A stretch of DNA of 64,000 bases. It comes from Purpureocillium takamizusanense. Taxonomy: Eukaryota > Ascomycota > Sordariomycetes > Hypocreales > Ophiocordycipitaceae. Below are positions 34,991-46,104 of the stretch, in pieces (the stretch's first letter is position 1; each line of letters opens with the position of its first letter). The stretch is from contig NC_063070.1 of assembly GCF_022605165.1 (NCBI RefSeq), forward strand, positions 2,294,001-2,358,000. The letters run 5' to 3'. The notes below the pieces were generated by a model that saw only the letters and a list, made by a program, of their open reading frames with translations, did not search any database and was not told the DNA's origin. A program made the translations under genes and the position numbers.

Positions 34991-37198
34991 TCAGTGCTCA
35001 CAAAAGTTGAACTCGATGCTGTTGAGGGCCCCGTCTGTGGCGTCCTGCATTGCTGTCCGCTCGGCCATGAGCTCTCCACGCAGCTTCTTAGCCTCGTCGT
35101 CGTCGATGAAGTGGTTGACGTTGTCGAGGACCATGGCAGCCAGCTCGGGAGGCAATCGCGAGCCGCGGCGGATATGGTTCTCGCCCTGCCACCAATGTCG
35201 CTGCTGGGGCGGCACGTTGGCGGTGGACACGACGGGCACGGCCGGGTCGACGAGAAAGAGGGCGAGGATCTTGCGGTGGCCGGGCAGCCTCGGGTCAACG
35301 AGGCGGAAAGGCTCGACGCGGTGCACGTATAGGTTGGGGAAGAAGACGACGCGGCCCTTTTTGGTGAGAACGGAGCCAACGTCCTGGATTGTGCTGTCCG
35401 AGTCCGGGCTCATGACGAAGGTGCGCGTGATGGAGCGCATGTCGGACTGCTCGTAGTCGAGGTCGGTGGAGAGCTCCTCCGCGTTAGCAGGCGTGCGGAA
35501 GGAGAGGCGCGAGGTGGAAATGTTTTCCGAGTCGTAGTAGAAAAGCGCCGTGGCACAGATGTGCTCGTTGAGCTGGCCCTCGATATGCCACGAGCCGCCA
35601 TCGTAGGTGGGTTTCTCGGGTGTGAGGTGGATGTTGGCCAGCTTGACGATGACCTGCAAGCGGCGCGCGTCGTGGAAGAAACCCGACGTCTTGACGTCGT
35701 CCGCCGCGACGGGGAAGACGCGGTTCTTGGAATCCTCTTTGTTGTCGCCAGCGTCGGCCGCGGGTGGCGGGACGTACGCGTCGGGCACGTCCATGGGGTG
35801 CGTCTCGTCGAACCACTGGTTGTCGAGGACGCCGCGCGGGGACGTCTCGTAGCCGTCCTCCCACTCCTCGTCTTCCTGGCGCGGCTCCTCGCCCGGGCCG
35901 AGCGGGCGACCGGACGGGCGACAGCCATCGCGGTCCTGGCAGATGTCGGGCGTCGTGCAGACAGGCCCCGCGCGGTTGGTGGTGAGGCGCTGGAAGGAGA
36001 GGTGGTCGGGCCATGTGTAGAGCAGGTCCCACGCGGGGAGTGAGGCCTGGACGAAGCGCTGGATGACGGGATACAGGCTGGCATGTTCCACGGGGTGGAG
36101 ATTGTTGATGTAGCTGTCGATGGTGGCATTGCCTTGTGCATCGAGCGAGACGTCGCATGGCAGCCATTGGAACCGCGTCGAGTAGGCGGTGACGGCTTCG
36201 TCACGGGATCCCCAGTGCGAGGTGATGCGGCCCGCGTGAAGGGAGTCCGGAGGGGGGATCACGTCGCCGAGGCCGCTGTAGGCGAGGCAGTCGGAGAGAG
36301 GGACACGGCTGTCGGGGAGGACGCGGGTCCGCCCGTAGACCAGGGGCCAGAGAGACGGGTGCACGAGGTCGAGGACTTTGCCGTCAGTGCCCGGGTGCCA
36401 GTCTTTTTTGTCGTCGGGCACGTCCTCGAGGGCCTTGACGGCGGTGGCGAGCTCAAGGCGCAGATCCTCGGGCATAAGCTTGTCTGACTTGATGGCGGCG
36501 ACCGTGTAGTCGTAGACGGGAATGAGGCCTGTCGCGTCATATAGATCTGCCTTGCGACGGATCTCATCGAAGCACTTTGTGACGTAGTCCATTTGTCAGT
36601 AAAGATACGGATGACAGGGAGACCTCGTGCTCACCATGACACGAGGCGGTGTCCAGAGACGAGAGCAGGAAAGGGGGTGCGTACCGCGTCGACCATGTTG
36701 GGGGTAAAGTCTGCGTGCGGGCGATACGCCTGCCAGTCCAGGGCCAGGGCCTCGGCCTTCCACCTGGCCGCGATCTCTGGGTCGAGGATCTTGCGCCACC
36801 ACTCGGGCTTGTCGGTGAGGTCGTCTACAAGCTTGAGCATGCAAGCCTCGCGGATGAGGAGGGTGGCCGCGGACCACTCCTGACCACCGTCATCATACCA
36901 GCCACCGTACACGGACGGCTTGGGAACGGACAGGAGGACAGGGAAGCGGCCGCTGGACGGCAGCCAGTTGAGGGGCAGCCCGAAGCCCGGGCGCGCGAGC
37001 TTGGTGTCGTCCTGCGTGAGTTCCTGCTCGTCTTTCTCTTGTACGACAGCCTCTTTTTCCTTGGCGACAAAGGTGTCGGGCTGTATATGAGGGGAGCAGG
37101 GATGGTTAGCTGAATAGGCCCATGTGCAGATCGAAGGCTCGTCAATTGAGATGGGGAGGGGGAACACGCACGGTATCTACGACCCAGCCAGAGGCCAT
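34991..37198 (-). CDS. DUF4246 family protein
   Basis: This family of long, mainly fungal proteins has no established biochemical role. Its core contains a double-stranded beta-helix-like region, and some members are annotated as oxygenase-like (inference). Exons are 37172-37198 (nine residues), 36685-37080 and 34991-36574, giving 668 aa. The second intron ends at CACAAAG, 9-18 bases downstream of an ATG that would otherwise look like a start. CTGAC branch sequence lies about 20 nt before it, and splicing gives the conserved FTPNMVDACFDEIRRKADLYDATGLIPVYDY-type junction. Family blocks include KDWHPGTDGKVLDLVHPSLWPLVYGRTRVLP, WLPCDV, GSWHIEGQLNEHICATALFYYD, and GRVVFFPNLYVHRVEPF with a possible metal-binding His. 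The C-terminus reads HRKILALFLVDP. Confidence 0.85.
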
Positions 37199-38281
37199 GA
37201 TGGGCGTTGAGCGCAAGCTCTTGTGCCGTGTAAATAAAAAAGTGATCAAGCGACCGCACGCTTGAGGCGTGGGCAATGGCAGTGTGATGGACTTTGCCCC
37301 AAGGATGCAAACACAGGTATCGAAATGAGTCTGCGCCTTGCGTTAAGCATTGGTAGCATTCACAGCCTGTCCTCACGAAATGGGTCGAGCTGGGCGATGG
37401 CAATGTGGAAATGAATGGCTGTTAAATATTATCGTCGTCGGATTAGGCCTGGTCAGGTCAGGCTGAGCCGTGGCGGGCCACGAGTCGTTGTTCATGCTCA
37501 TAGCGTGCCTTTTGCCCCCGGCCCCCTCCCCCCCCTGTGCTGGCAGACTGGGGCTGCTCATCGGCAGCAGCACAACCTGGAATAAAGTTGCGGCGAGGAT
37601 CAACCCGGTCCAGCCCAGGCACCATGGCCGTGAGCGCAAGAGTCCAGAAGACGCCAAGCTGTGAACGGGCCGAGCCCAAGCCCTACACATGAGACGGCCT
37701 GTGGGCACCGCACTTCAGCCGTCAACGGCTGCCCCGCCGCCGAGCAGGCAGAAGGGCCCGCTGGAAGGGGGGAAGGAAACCCATCATCAAGAAGACTCGT
37801 CGTGGTCTGAGGGGGCGGGCGCGTGCAGTCGCGAGTCGAGCCCTTTGCTCGAGCGCGAAAGCAGCGCGCTATCACGTTACCTGTTTCCGTCAAGGGCCAT
37901 GTCGTGTAATGCCGGACATTTCCTCGTCGGGTATGGAGGCTCGGCTCGGGCAGCAAGTTTGGACGCGGGGGACTGGGATCGTGGCTGTGGGCTTGACACC
38001 GGGCATGTCTGAGCACTGCCAGCCACTGCAGGCAGCAGCTCACGTCTTGTTGATCCAAGGCGGGGGCGAGTTGGAATGGCGAGGAAAAAGCCGATTCAAG
38101 CTGGTAGGGACTAGATCTTGCCTCACTTCGTAGTGCATCGTCAGTCCCGGGTGTTGTATTGATGAGCAAAGTGCCCCCTCGTCAGTCGCCGTCCATGCCA
38201 ACGAAAAGTGAGTTCGGCACAGGTTCCAATGCTGAAATGTTATTGTACATAGGTATAGGTCTGCCCGGGGAGATAGAAGAC
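37199..38281. other. Intergenic boundary of the A+T-richer island
   Basis: This 1.1 kb region lies between the DUF4246 start and the 3' end of the ABC transporter. Composition is still GC-rich on the left and becomes more A+T-rich toward 38.2 kb. No gene is seen. Confidence 0.45.
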
Positions 38282-41200
38282 CTAGCGTTTCCCACGTGGA
38301 GCAACCCAGGTTGGCATCCAACGAGCCAACGAAAAACACGATCTCGGTGCCGCATCCGCATCCAAGTCCTCTATTTCTTCATGGTTTCCCACAATGCGCA
38401 GAAACGCCTGGTCCAGAGTCGTGGGGATTATACTGATATGACGGATGCCGAGGTGGGCCATGTTGTCCTCGAGCAGAAGGACCAAACGTCCAATAGCGCC
38501 CTGCCGTTTCTCGCAGACAACTTCCTTTTCGGCGCTGATGCAACCCGGTGGCGAGATCGGCACGTTCTCGCGGCGGATGGACACGCGGAACCGGCCACCA
38601 GGTGCGTTTGCTTCGACGTGAGCTTCGGGCAATGTGCTGCGAATCCACTCGATGATTCGCTGGCCACCTCCATCCGTGAGATCAGGTGCCGGATTGGCGA
38701 CAATGTTGACTTGCAGCAGGTCTCCAAATTTGCTGCATATGTCTTTGGGTGTGCCAGTGACCAGCATTCGGCGTGCCAGTATTCCTATCTGGTCGGCCAC
38801 TGCTTCTGCTTCCTCCATACTGTGCGTCGTCAAGAGAATCGATCGTCCCGATGCAATGCCGATTATTGTGTTCCACATCGTACGCTTCGCACTAGCATCC
38901 ATGCCCGACGATGGCTCATCAAGTATCACAACCGCGGGGTTGCCTATGAGAGCAATGCCGAGGCAGAGCTTACGCTTGTTGCCCCCCGATAAGGTGCCTG
39001 CCAAGCGATCCGACAAACTCTCTAGGCCAACTGCATGTAGAACCGCATCTACGTTATGATGCATTTTAGAGATGCCACGAATGGCGGCATAGAACTCCAA
39101 GTGCTCCCGGACTGTTAGATAGTCTATTGGGTCAACCTGAGGGCAGACCCCGAGCCTGGACCGTGATGCCGTAGGGTTCGCCGTGACCACCTTATTGTCA
39201 ATCGAAACAATGCCTCCGTGGAGACTCGGTTTACTCAATCCTCGGATCAGGGATATGGTCGTAGATTTGCCAGCCCCATTTGGCCCAAGCAGCGCGTAAA
39301 TCTGCCCTCGGCCAACGCGGAAGGATATATTGTCCACCGCCGTGGTCTTGCCAAACGCCTTTGTTAAATTCCGTACTTCCAGGCCTTTTGTTCTGTCATC
39401 CGACGTGTCGTCTGACCCGATAATCGCCTGGTCGATCGGGGGAGCTTGTCGCGAGGTGTGCGTTTTGCCATGCCAGTCGCTCGCTGACCACTTCAGGGAG
39501 CGTGAGTCGATATATAACAGCAGCCCCAGCATGGCCAGGCACTGAGCGGAGAGGCACAATATTGAACCGCCGTACATTGCAAGGCCTGCGGGGTTGGTAA
39601 AGAGACTTTTGCCCGTGCAAGCGGAGGAGTACAGATTCTGGACTAGGAAGAGCGCTCTTGTTGCTGACCCTATTGGAGACAGCGCACATATGACGAAAGC
39701 GCTCACGAGGAGTGCTGAATCGATTCGAACTGCAGGAACGAAGGTGACGATACTCATATACGCCATCAAGTAAATCAAGAAGAACATGGCCTGTATCGAG
39801 GCTGCCCATGCAAATACCGCCAGCTGTGATTTTGCGAAAAGAGATACGATATATGATAAAAGAATAGATGCCATGCCGTATAGTAACAAAACGGCGAAGA
39901 AATATTCCAGATGGAACCAGCCACCGAATAGGCCAGCCCAAAGTGCTGTAGCCATACTGGCTGCGACGAGACTGAGGGCAGAATCAAATAGCATATATGC
40001 AGCCCACCTGGCGATCGGCTGTACACCATTGGAATATTGTAGCTCCGATATAGACTGCATGCGCTCGTAGGTCGGATATAGCGAAAACAACGCAGGGTAA
40101 CATGCGAGAGCAATGCCCATGTAAATGAGCAGTCGTAATTCGCCACCACCGAAGTCAAAGGGGACATCGAGCGGTGACCATGACGACGCAATAGTAGTAT
40201 TTGCTAGCATGACGTCGAGAAGTTGTTGGGCGGTGAGTGAGCTAGTGATGAACAAGTTGGCCACCCAGGCGGTCGTTGGTAAGCTGTGCTGGTCGCCGAG
40301 CCAGATGCCTGTGATAATGTTGCGGTACTCCATCTGAACGCTGTGTAAGAAGTCGTCATATGTCTCGACAAGCTTTAAGTGGCTCAGCGCTGAAGCGCCG
40401 AGAGAAGAGGGTTGGCCTGCTGTGTCCGGAAAGAGTGGCCGAGTAAGGTCTAGCAGTGACGACCCTGATGCTTGCAGAATTGTTGCTGGACCTGCGAGGA
40501 AGATTGTATTCGCTTTGTCTACTTCATTCAATGCATTTGCCGCATCCTGGCGTATCAGTGGCGAGGTGCCTCCTTGGCTCAAACAGCCCGGAAGAGGTTG
40601 TCCTTTGACGTAGAGGGCGGTGAGACCAGCGGCGACCGTGGGAAGTAGAATGGCGAGGGCATAGGTCGGCCATGTCCTGTTGAACACGAGCCCACGCTTC
40701 TTGAGCAGGACAAAAATTTGTCCCAAAGTTGTGATGATTTCTCCGTCTGTCAGTTCCAATCCACTCTGTATAAAAGGAGTTGGCCCGCGGATCGTAGTCT
40801 CGAGTGGCTGCTCGGAGTGCTCAGCCATTCGTAGGAATGCGTCTTCAAGAGTTGGACCCGAGAAGTTGTACTCGCCATGACCCTGACATTCGAGTGCTCG
40901 GACTACCCGTGCTGCCTCCCGGAGCGAAGGAGCACGATATGTCATGGTGTTGCAGGTTGTTTCTTGTAGCACCCCTTTAACTGATGGCAAGTCTTGCCAC
41001 TTCGTTTGTCCGCGATTAGGGATGTCTATGGTGTACCCATTGCCAAACTTCTCTTTGAGCTCGGACGGCGAGCCTTGGACGACTGCACGCCCGTTCTTCA
41101 GAAAGACGACATGGTCAGCTAAAATATCCGCCTCGTCTAAATGGTGGGTGGTGAGTATGATCGTTCTCTTCTCGCGTTGAGCGAGAAGGATATCCCATAG

Positions 41201-43135
41201 CATGCGCCGTGATAATGGGTCGACTCCACTACTAACTTCGTCTATACAACAGACGCTGCTTCCGCCCACGAGCATGATACCTAGCTGAAGTTTGCGTTTC
41301 TGCCCGCCGGACAGGACCTTTGCAAAGCAGTTTTGCTTGTTATATAGGCCGATAGACTTGATTAGGTCGAGTATGTCGTCGTTCGTGTTTGCCGATCCCG
41401 GCAACTTGAGCCGGCGAAAAATTCGGAGGTGGTCTTCGACGGTCAATTCATCCCATAGCACATTCTTCTGAGGGACAATGCCTAAAGATCCCGCTGTGCA
41501 GATCGTGACGGAGCCAGATGTCGGCTTGCTCCAGCCTGCGACACACTTCAATGTAGTGGATTTTCCGCTTCCATTTGTCCCGAGCAAGGCGACGATTTGT
41601 CCACGCTTAGCCCTGAAGCTCAGCTCATTCAATGCGACAATGTTCTTAGGCGACTTGGAGAAAATTAACCTGAAACTCCGAGTCGTGAACCTTTTTGTCG
41701 CCCGATCCAAGTGCACAGCATCTTCGCCAGCATCGTTGCGCTGCTCATGGTCGTCACCACAGGCACACCACTGGCCTGACATTGATGTGGCAGTTGATAG
41801 CGAGATTTTGCCGTCAAAAAAAGCGCCAAGGAGGGGGTAGGCAAAAATCTGTACGACCAAGAAGACCCAGAAAATGGCACCTGGGACATGCCATGGACTT
41901 TTAGGGGGAGTGGCGACGAGACTTGCTGGAAGGTTCGCCAACTCAAAGCGAGCCATTAGAGTTGAGAAGAAGACGTAGGTACAGGGTGAGAAGAGTGCAG
42001 ACAATATCGCGACGGCGAAAGTGGAAGGTTGCCTGATTGATTGGGCAAGAATGCCTAGGAGCAATATCGTGAGCGTTGCTGTAACGCTGCTGAGTTGCGC
42101 CGCCCTGAATAGTGAAGCGACGAGCAGAGAAAAAGATCCAAGGGCCAAGCCGGTAAGAAGCTGTAAGGTAAGCACTATGGCGAATGCGGTATTGTAAAAG
42201 ACAACACATCGTAGTATAATAGAGCTGACGATCCAACTAGGCGCGTATATGATGCAAAAGGAAAGGTAGTGTGCGAGCATACGGATGCAGTATGGCATCC
42301 AGGGTTTGCGCGCCCTTATCGCAGTGTCAATGAGTTGCGACATGCTGCTCTCTTTCTCGGCAGCGATGAATCCAGTTAAATGATACGCAATCCAAATGTT
42401 GCTGCTCAGGAATGTAACGGCCATATATTTGACGATGGTACGATGTTGGAACCGTTTGACTTTCGCCTGTCTCTCATCCTCAGTCTTGCTAGTGAAAGGG
42501 AGCTCCATATGCTGGGACAGCAGGTCGCGAGTTCTGCCTCCAGACAGCTCAGCAATGACGATATTAACAGTTCGCTGTATGGGCAAAATGTAAACCTCCT
42601 CGACGTTGTTGGAGCTATCGATATCGATCGTTAGGGCGCTATTGGCGAATGCAGCATCGGTACGGATCGTGTAATTCCAGATGCCTCCAGGTCCTTCGCT
42701 GGGGGATGACTGCATAACAACCGCACCCCAGCAAATTGTAGCTCCACGTAAGTTGCTCGGACAGTCTGTGCTCAGAGAATTTTCATGATCAACGAACACG
42801 ACTTCAACCTGTGGAACCTGCACCGCAACACGTCCAGCGATCAGCTGCAGTGCAAGCTCAATTTCACCGCCCCGATGTCCATTGCTAACAAGAATGATCT
42901 TTTCTTTGCCGCTACCTTTCGCTACATCAAACGCCTGCGTAAGGGTCTTGATGGGGTGTGGCTCTCCGATGCCGAATCTTGCAGGTAGCACTACCAAATC
43001 CGTGGCAAAACTGAAGAAGGTGGTCAAGGCGATGGGTAGAATGAAACTCATACAGAGGCATGTTATGGGTTGACGAAGAAGTAGGCATCTGAAGTTCTTC
43101 CGCAAAAGAGTCCAGATAAGGTAAAAGACAGACAT
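38282..43135 (-). CDS. Full-length ABC-A (ABCA-type) transporter
   Basis: This is a membrane transporter of the ABCA class, whose characterised members move lipids across membranes. It is one uninterrupted exon of 1617 aa; the start at 43135 (MSVFYLIWTLLRKNFR) is the first ATG. Order: membrane helix, large extracytosolic loop, helical bundle, NBD1, second helix, loop, helical bundle, NBD2. NBD1 has Walker A GTNGSGKST near 518, signature LSGGQKRK near 607 and Walker B ending IDEVSSGVDP, where the usual proline after DE is valine. NBD2 has GPNGAGKSTT near 1282, LSGGNKRK near 1380 and LDEPSSGMDA, followed by a TTHS H-loop. A 4.8 kb intronless frame and more A+T-rich codon use differ from the flanking genes. 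It faces GT64 and GT32 genes and a lipid-hydroxylase remnant, suggesting it exports or flips a glycolipid (inference). Confidence 0.93.
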   Translation of the reverse strand: MSVFYLIWTLLRKNFRCLLLRQPITCLCMSFILPIALTTFFSFATDLVVLPARFGIGEPHPIKTLTQAFDVAKGSGKEKIILVSNGHRGGEIELALQLIAGRVAVQVPQVEVVFVDHENSLSTDCPSNLRGATICWGAVVMQSSPSEGPGGIWNYTIRTDAAFANSALTIDIDSSNNVEEVYILPIQRTVNIVIAELSGGRTRDLLSQHMELPFTSKTEDERQAKVKRFQHRTIVKYMAVTFLSSNIWIAYHLTGFIAAEKESSMSQLIDTAIRARKPWMPYCIRMLAHYLSFCIIYAPSWIVSSIILRCVVFYNTAFAIVLTLQLLTGLALGSFSLLVASLFRAAQLSSVTATLTILLLGILAQSIRQPSTFAVAILSALFSPCTYVFFSTLMARFELANLPASLVATPPKSPWHVPGAIFWVFLVVQIFAYPLLGAFFDGKISLSTATSMSGQWCACGDDHEQRNDAGEDAVHLDRATKRFTTRSFRLIFSKSPKNIVALNELSFRAKRGQIVALLGTNGSGKSTTLKCVAGWSKPTSGSVTICTAGSLGIVPQKNVLWDELTVEDHLRIFRRLKLPGSANTNDDILDLIKSIGLYNKQNCFAKVLSGGQKRKLQLGIMLVGGSSVCCIDEVSSGVDPLSRRMLWDILLAQREKRTIILTTHHLDEADILADHVVFLKNGRAVVQGSPSELKEKFGNGYTIDIPNRGQTKWQDLPSVKGVLQETTCNTMTYRAPSLREAARVVRALECQGHGEYNFSGPTLEDAFLRMAEHSEQPLETTIRGPTPFIQSGLELTDGEIITTLGQIFVLLKKRGLVFNRTWPTYALAILLPTVAAGLTALYVKGQPLPGCLSQGGTSPLIRQDAANALNEVDKANTIFLAGPATILQASGSSLLDLTRPLFPDTAGQPSSLGASALSHLKLVETYDDFLHSVQMEYRNIITGIWLGDQHSLPTTAWVANLFITSSLTAQQLLDVMLANTTIASSWSPLDVPFDFGGGELRLLIYMGIALACYPALFSLYPTYERMQSISELQYSNGVQPIARWAAYMLFDSALSLVAASMATALWAGLFGGWFHLEYFFAVLLLYGMASILLSYIVSLFAKSQLAVFAWAASIQAMFFLIYLMAYMSIVTFVPAVRIDSALLVSAFVICALSPIGSATRALFLVQNLYSSACTGKSLFTNPAGLAMYGGSILCLSAQCLAMLGLLLYIDSRSLKWSASDWHGKTHTSRQAPPIDQAIIGSDDTSDDRTKGLEVRNLTKAFGKTTAVDNISFRVGRGQIYALLGPNGAGKSTTISLIRGLSKPSLHGGIVSIDNKVVTANPTASRSRLGVCPQVDPIDYLTVREHLEFYAAIRGISKMHHNVDAVLHAVGLESLSDRLAGTLSGGNKRKLCLGIALIGNPAVVILDEPSSGMDASAKRTMWNTIIGIASGRSILLTTHSMEEAEAVADQIGILARRMLVTGTPKDICSKFGDLLQVNIVANPAPDLTDGGGQRIIEWIRSTLPEAHVEANAPGGRFRVSIRRENVPISPPGCISAEKEVVCEKRQGAIGRLVLLLEDNMAHLGIRHISIIPTTLDQAFLRIVGNHEEIEDLDADAAPRSCFSLARWMPTWVAPRGKR

Positions 43136-45021
43136 GCTTACACCGCACTGTGTCCCGGTCGGCGTCGGTTCCTGTTGTATCAAGAATTCTCGTCGAGCTC
43201 AGCGATGGCAATGTCGCAGGCCAGATCGTAGCTATTCATGTCAGCGTCTGCAGGTTTCCTTCTCGAAGATATCACTGTTGCACTACCTATTATAGAACTC
43301 ACTCCTGGTCATCAGAATGGCAGATTCTGGCGTTTTGTCAGCCAGCTTTAGCGAGCCCTCAGTAATCGTTCATTACGGTGGAAGTTCATGATATATCGCA
43401 TGAGAGAGATCATACTGGCAGAAGTGGGATGGATAGCATGAGAAAACTGCTGCACACGGAAGAAGGAGGAGCTGTCTGTCGCGCAATCTCGCTCGTCCGA
43501 GCCTGGTCAGAACTGGAAGGCCTTGCCAGGCTAGCGCTGTACTGACACTCCTTTGCCCCTCGGGACCATGGTGTAATGAAGGGCGTATCGTGGTATTGCG
43601 GACAAGCAACTTCTTCATGTCGCAAACCACTGAAAGTCAGTAATAGATAATCTATGTGTGCTCAAGTGAGATCACAGTCAGTACAGCAGTCAGTACAGCA
43701 ATCCAACCAAGGCAGCTCTAAGCTGGGAGGGCTGCGGCTGAAAGACAGGTTTCAGCCAGGACAATATCGTTGAACGAATCATGTCGCGCACGAAGAAGCT
43801 CAGACATTAGGATATGCCGGACGCTTGTTGCTTTGTAGAACGTCGCCCGTTTTGACGCACCCTTGTGTGAGAGAGACAAGCCGCGCTCAGGAAGTTGTCC
43901 CGTGAGACGTTTTTGCCAAAGTAACGAATATGTCGTAGCAGGGCAGGGGTAGCAGGGCAGGGGTATGAGACAAGGCGGGCAACCTTGCAATTGTTCCATA
44001 TTCTCTGGCTCTTTTGCCTAGGTATTGCAGATTGCATACAGGTTTGTTGTTATTTTGCATTGCGAAGGATGAGAGATCCGAGGATGGTCTCAAGTCGGTG
44101 AAGCTACTTACACTGATTAGAGCGACTTACATCTGTAAGGCGATAGGGGATCCACGAGAACAATGTATGTGCGGCTCTGACGTTTACAGATATATTTATT
44201 GGCGGTCCTTTGTATTCAAATGGCTCCCTCAGGGATCAGCTATATCGAGGGAGGGGCGTGGTAGGGATCGACGGTGATAGGGGAGCCCCTATTCCCTATC
44301 CATTGGCATATCAGCGGCACCGGGCATGGTGGTGTAGCCGGAGGGGCATTTTACATCCTTTCTGGGGGGCGGGGGCAGAGCCAGCCCAGCATTCCTTGTA
44401 CTGCTGGTGCCTGGATCTCCAATCGCCTGTATTATAGCTTACGAGCATTATATACACAGTATTCGGAGCTGCGTCCTCGCAGTCCTGCTACGGTTCACTC
44501 AGGGCGTTCGCAGGGTGCCAAGTTTCGCGAATTATCGCGTGCCACCACAACGACAAATTGGCAGCGGCCAGCAATAAGTCTCAGCCTGTGCTTGTCCCCA
44601 CCTAACTTGCAAATGTCCCCGAAAAGCAACGTCTGGCGGATACGACCACAAAAGCATGACGAGGAACGGTTTCCTGCTTTGTATTTATGGGGCTATTCTT
44701 AGTCGAAAATGATATGAGACGTCCGTATCCCACGTAAGATTTCTGGCGTAGACGCCCCAGACACGACTCGCTGCAATATGCCTCGATTAACTTACGAGGC
44801 TTGCGCGACGGGCCAGTCCGTGGCATGCGGTGCCCAGGAAGCAGGGCTAAGCGAGTGGGCCTAACCCAGCAGCCATGTATCCTCCTGCCTTTCATATTCA
44901 TCTGGTTAGGAGCATCAATGTCCTGGATCAGACAGCATGCAACCGAAGCACTCTTCCCCTTGGAAACTATGCCCTCCAATCTAACAGTCAGTCGAAGGCT
45001 CTCCTCCCCGCTTGCTTCAAA
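43136..45021. other. Divergent promoter region of ABC-A and GT64 genes
   Basis: This 1.9 kb region holds both promoters. It includes a direct repeat of a CAGTACAGCAGT-type unit at about 43677-43699 and two copies of AGCAGGGCAGGGGT at about 43938-43965. Frames here show no recognisable protein content. Confidence 0.45.
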
Positions 45022-46104
45022 ATGAGATTCACTAGAAAATTGTCCTTGGCTGCTCTCGTTTGTTTTATAGTGGTTGTGGTGCTTCTGCTTTTCGAGCAGG
45101 GGCAGCTAGTCAACTGGCAACTTGAAGCTCTCCGCTACGATCCAGCCGAGGCCAAAGTGCCACGGTGTGGTCGCGACAACTTGGCCAACACGGCAAAACT
45201 ATGGCGAACTATAGAGGCGAAGCACAGGGGCTTACTAGAGGACAAATTTACGTATCTAAAACCACGAGTGCGCATTACAACAAACAGAGTTGGCAAGCTA
45301 ACAGATGACAGTATCGCGCTTTCGACCTATCAGCGACCACAACAACTCAATCACGTCCTACAAGTACTACTTTCGACCGCGATACCATCCCTTCACGAAA
45401 TTGTTGTCGTGTGGAACAATATAGACCAAACACCGCCTGGCAACTTCATCTCGGTGCATGGCGTCCATGTTCGTTTCCGTGTCTCTCTTCGAAACAGCCT
45501 GAATGAGAAGCTCTGGCCGGACCCATCGTATCAAACCAAGGCGATCTTATTGTCCGACGACGATGTATACTATCGCGCTACCGACTTGGAGTACGTCTTC
45601 CAGATGTGGCGGCAATTCGGGCAGGACCGAATAGTCGGTGCCTTAGCCAGGTGCGCGTCTGTCAATTCCGATGGAGACTGGTACTACCACTTTTGTTCTC
45701 TACGAGAAGGACAGGCAGGGGCGTACTCTATTGTCGTCACGAACTTGGCATTTGCACATATCGGCTTCCTCGATCACTATTATTCCGACGCTCAGGAGGC
45801 GAGGCAGATTAGGGACTATGTGGACGCCCAGTTCAACTGCGAGGACATTGGACTTAACGTGTTAGCCTCGTTGCTAACGCGCAAAGGGCCTTTGCTTGTC
45901 CGCGGGAGTAAACAATGGATTAACCTGTCGCCGTCGAGGGGCATCAGTAGGGATCCCAAACACATGGAGAAACGAAGCCAGTGCCTCAATTGGTTTGCGA
46001 CAGTCATTGGGTGTATGCCTTTAGTAGACGAGATGGGCAGGCTTGAGAGAGGATTCAAGCATAATCAGTGGTTTAAGTCGAGCTGGGATACTGTCGGCCT
46101 GTAG
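45022..46104 (+). CDS. GT64-family glycosyltransferase (exostosin-like), type II membrane protein
   Basis: The product is a Golgi/ER enzyme predicted to transfer a sugar from a UDP- or GDP-sugar. It has 360 aa in one exon. The start at 45022 (MRFTRKLSLAAL) gives a textbook signal anchor, residues 6-24, after a short basic tail; an upstream in-frame ATG at 44875 only adds an unconvincing extension. Family evidence: LSTYQRPQQLNHVL at about 99-113, then NSLNEKLWPDPSYQTKAILLSDDDVYY, containing the metal-binding DDD at 179-181. NCEDIGLNVLASLLTRKGPLLV near the C-terminus is the GT64 acceptor-side block. Such proteins resemble EXTL2 but fungi lack heparan sulfate, so a glycolipid or N-/O-glycan acceptor is more likely. 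It is co-located with GT32 and ABC-A genes. Confidence 0.85.
   Translation: MRFTRKLSLAALVCFIVVVVLLLFEQGQLVNWQLEALRYDPAEAKVPRCGRDNLANTAKLWRTIEAKHRGLLEDKFTYLKPRVRITTNRVGKLTDDSIALSTYQRPQQLNHVLQVLLSTAIPSLHEIVVVWNNIDQTPPGNFISVHGVHVRFRVSLRNSLNEKLWPDPSYQTKAILLSDDDVYYRATDLEYVFQMWRQFGQDRIVGALARCASVNSDGDWYYHFCSLREGQAGAYSIVVTNLAFAHIGFLDHYYSDAQEARQIRDYVDAQFNCEDIGLNVLASLLTRKGPLLVRGSKQWINLSPSRGISRDPKHMEKRSQCLNWFATVIGCMPLVDEMGRLERGFKHNQWFKSSWDTVGL

Noticed and set aside
36575..36592. ATG at 36592 as the start of a separate downstream DUF4246 gene
   Set aside because: A stop lies two codons upstream, but a good branch site and acceptor (CACAAAG) join the frame to the upstream exon with family-like sequence across the junction.
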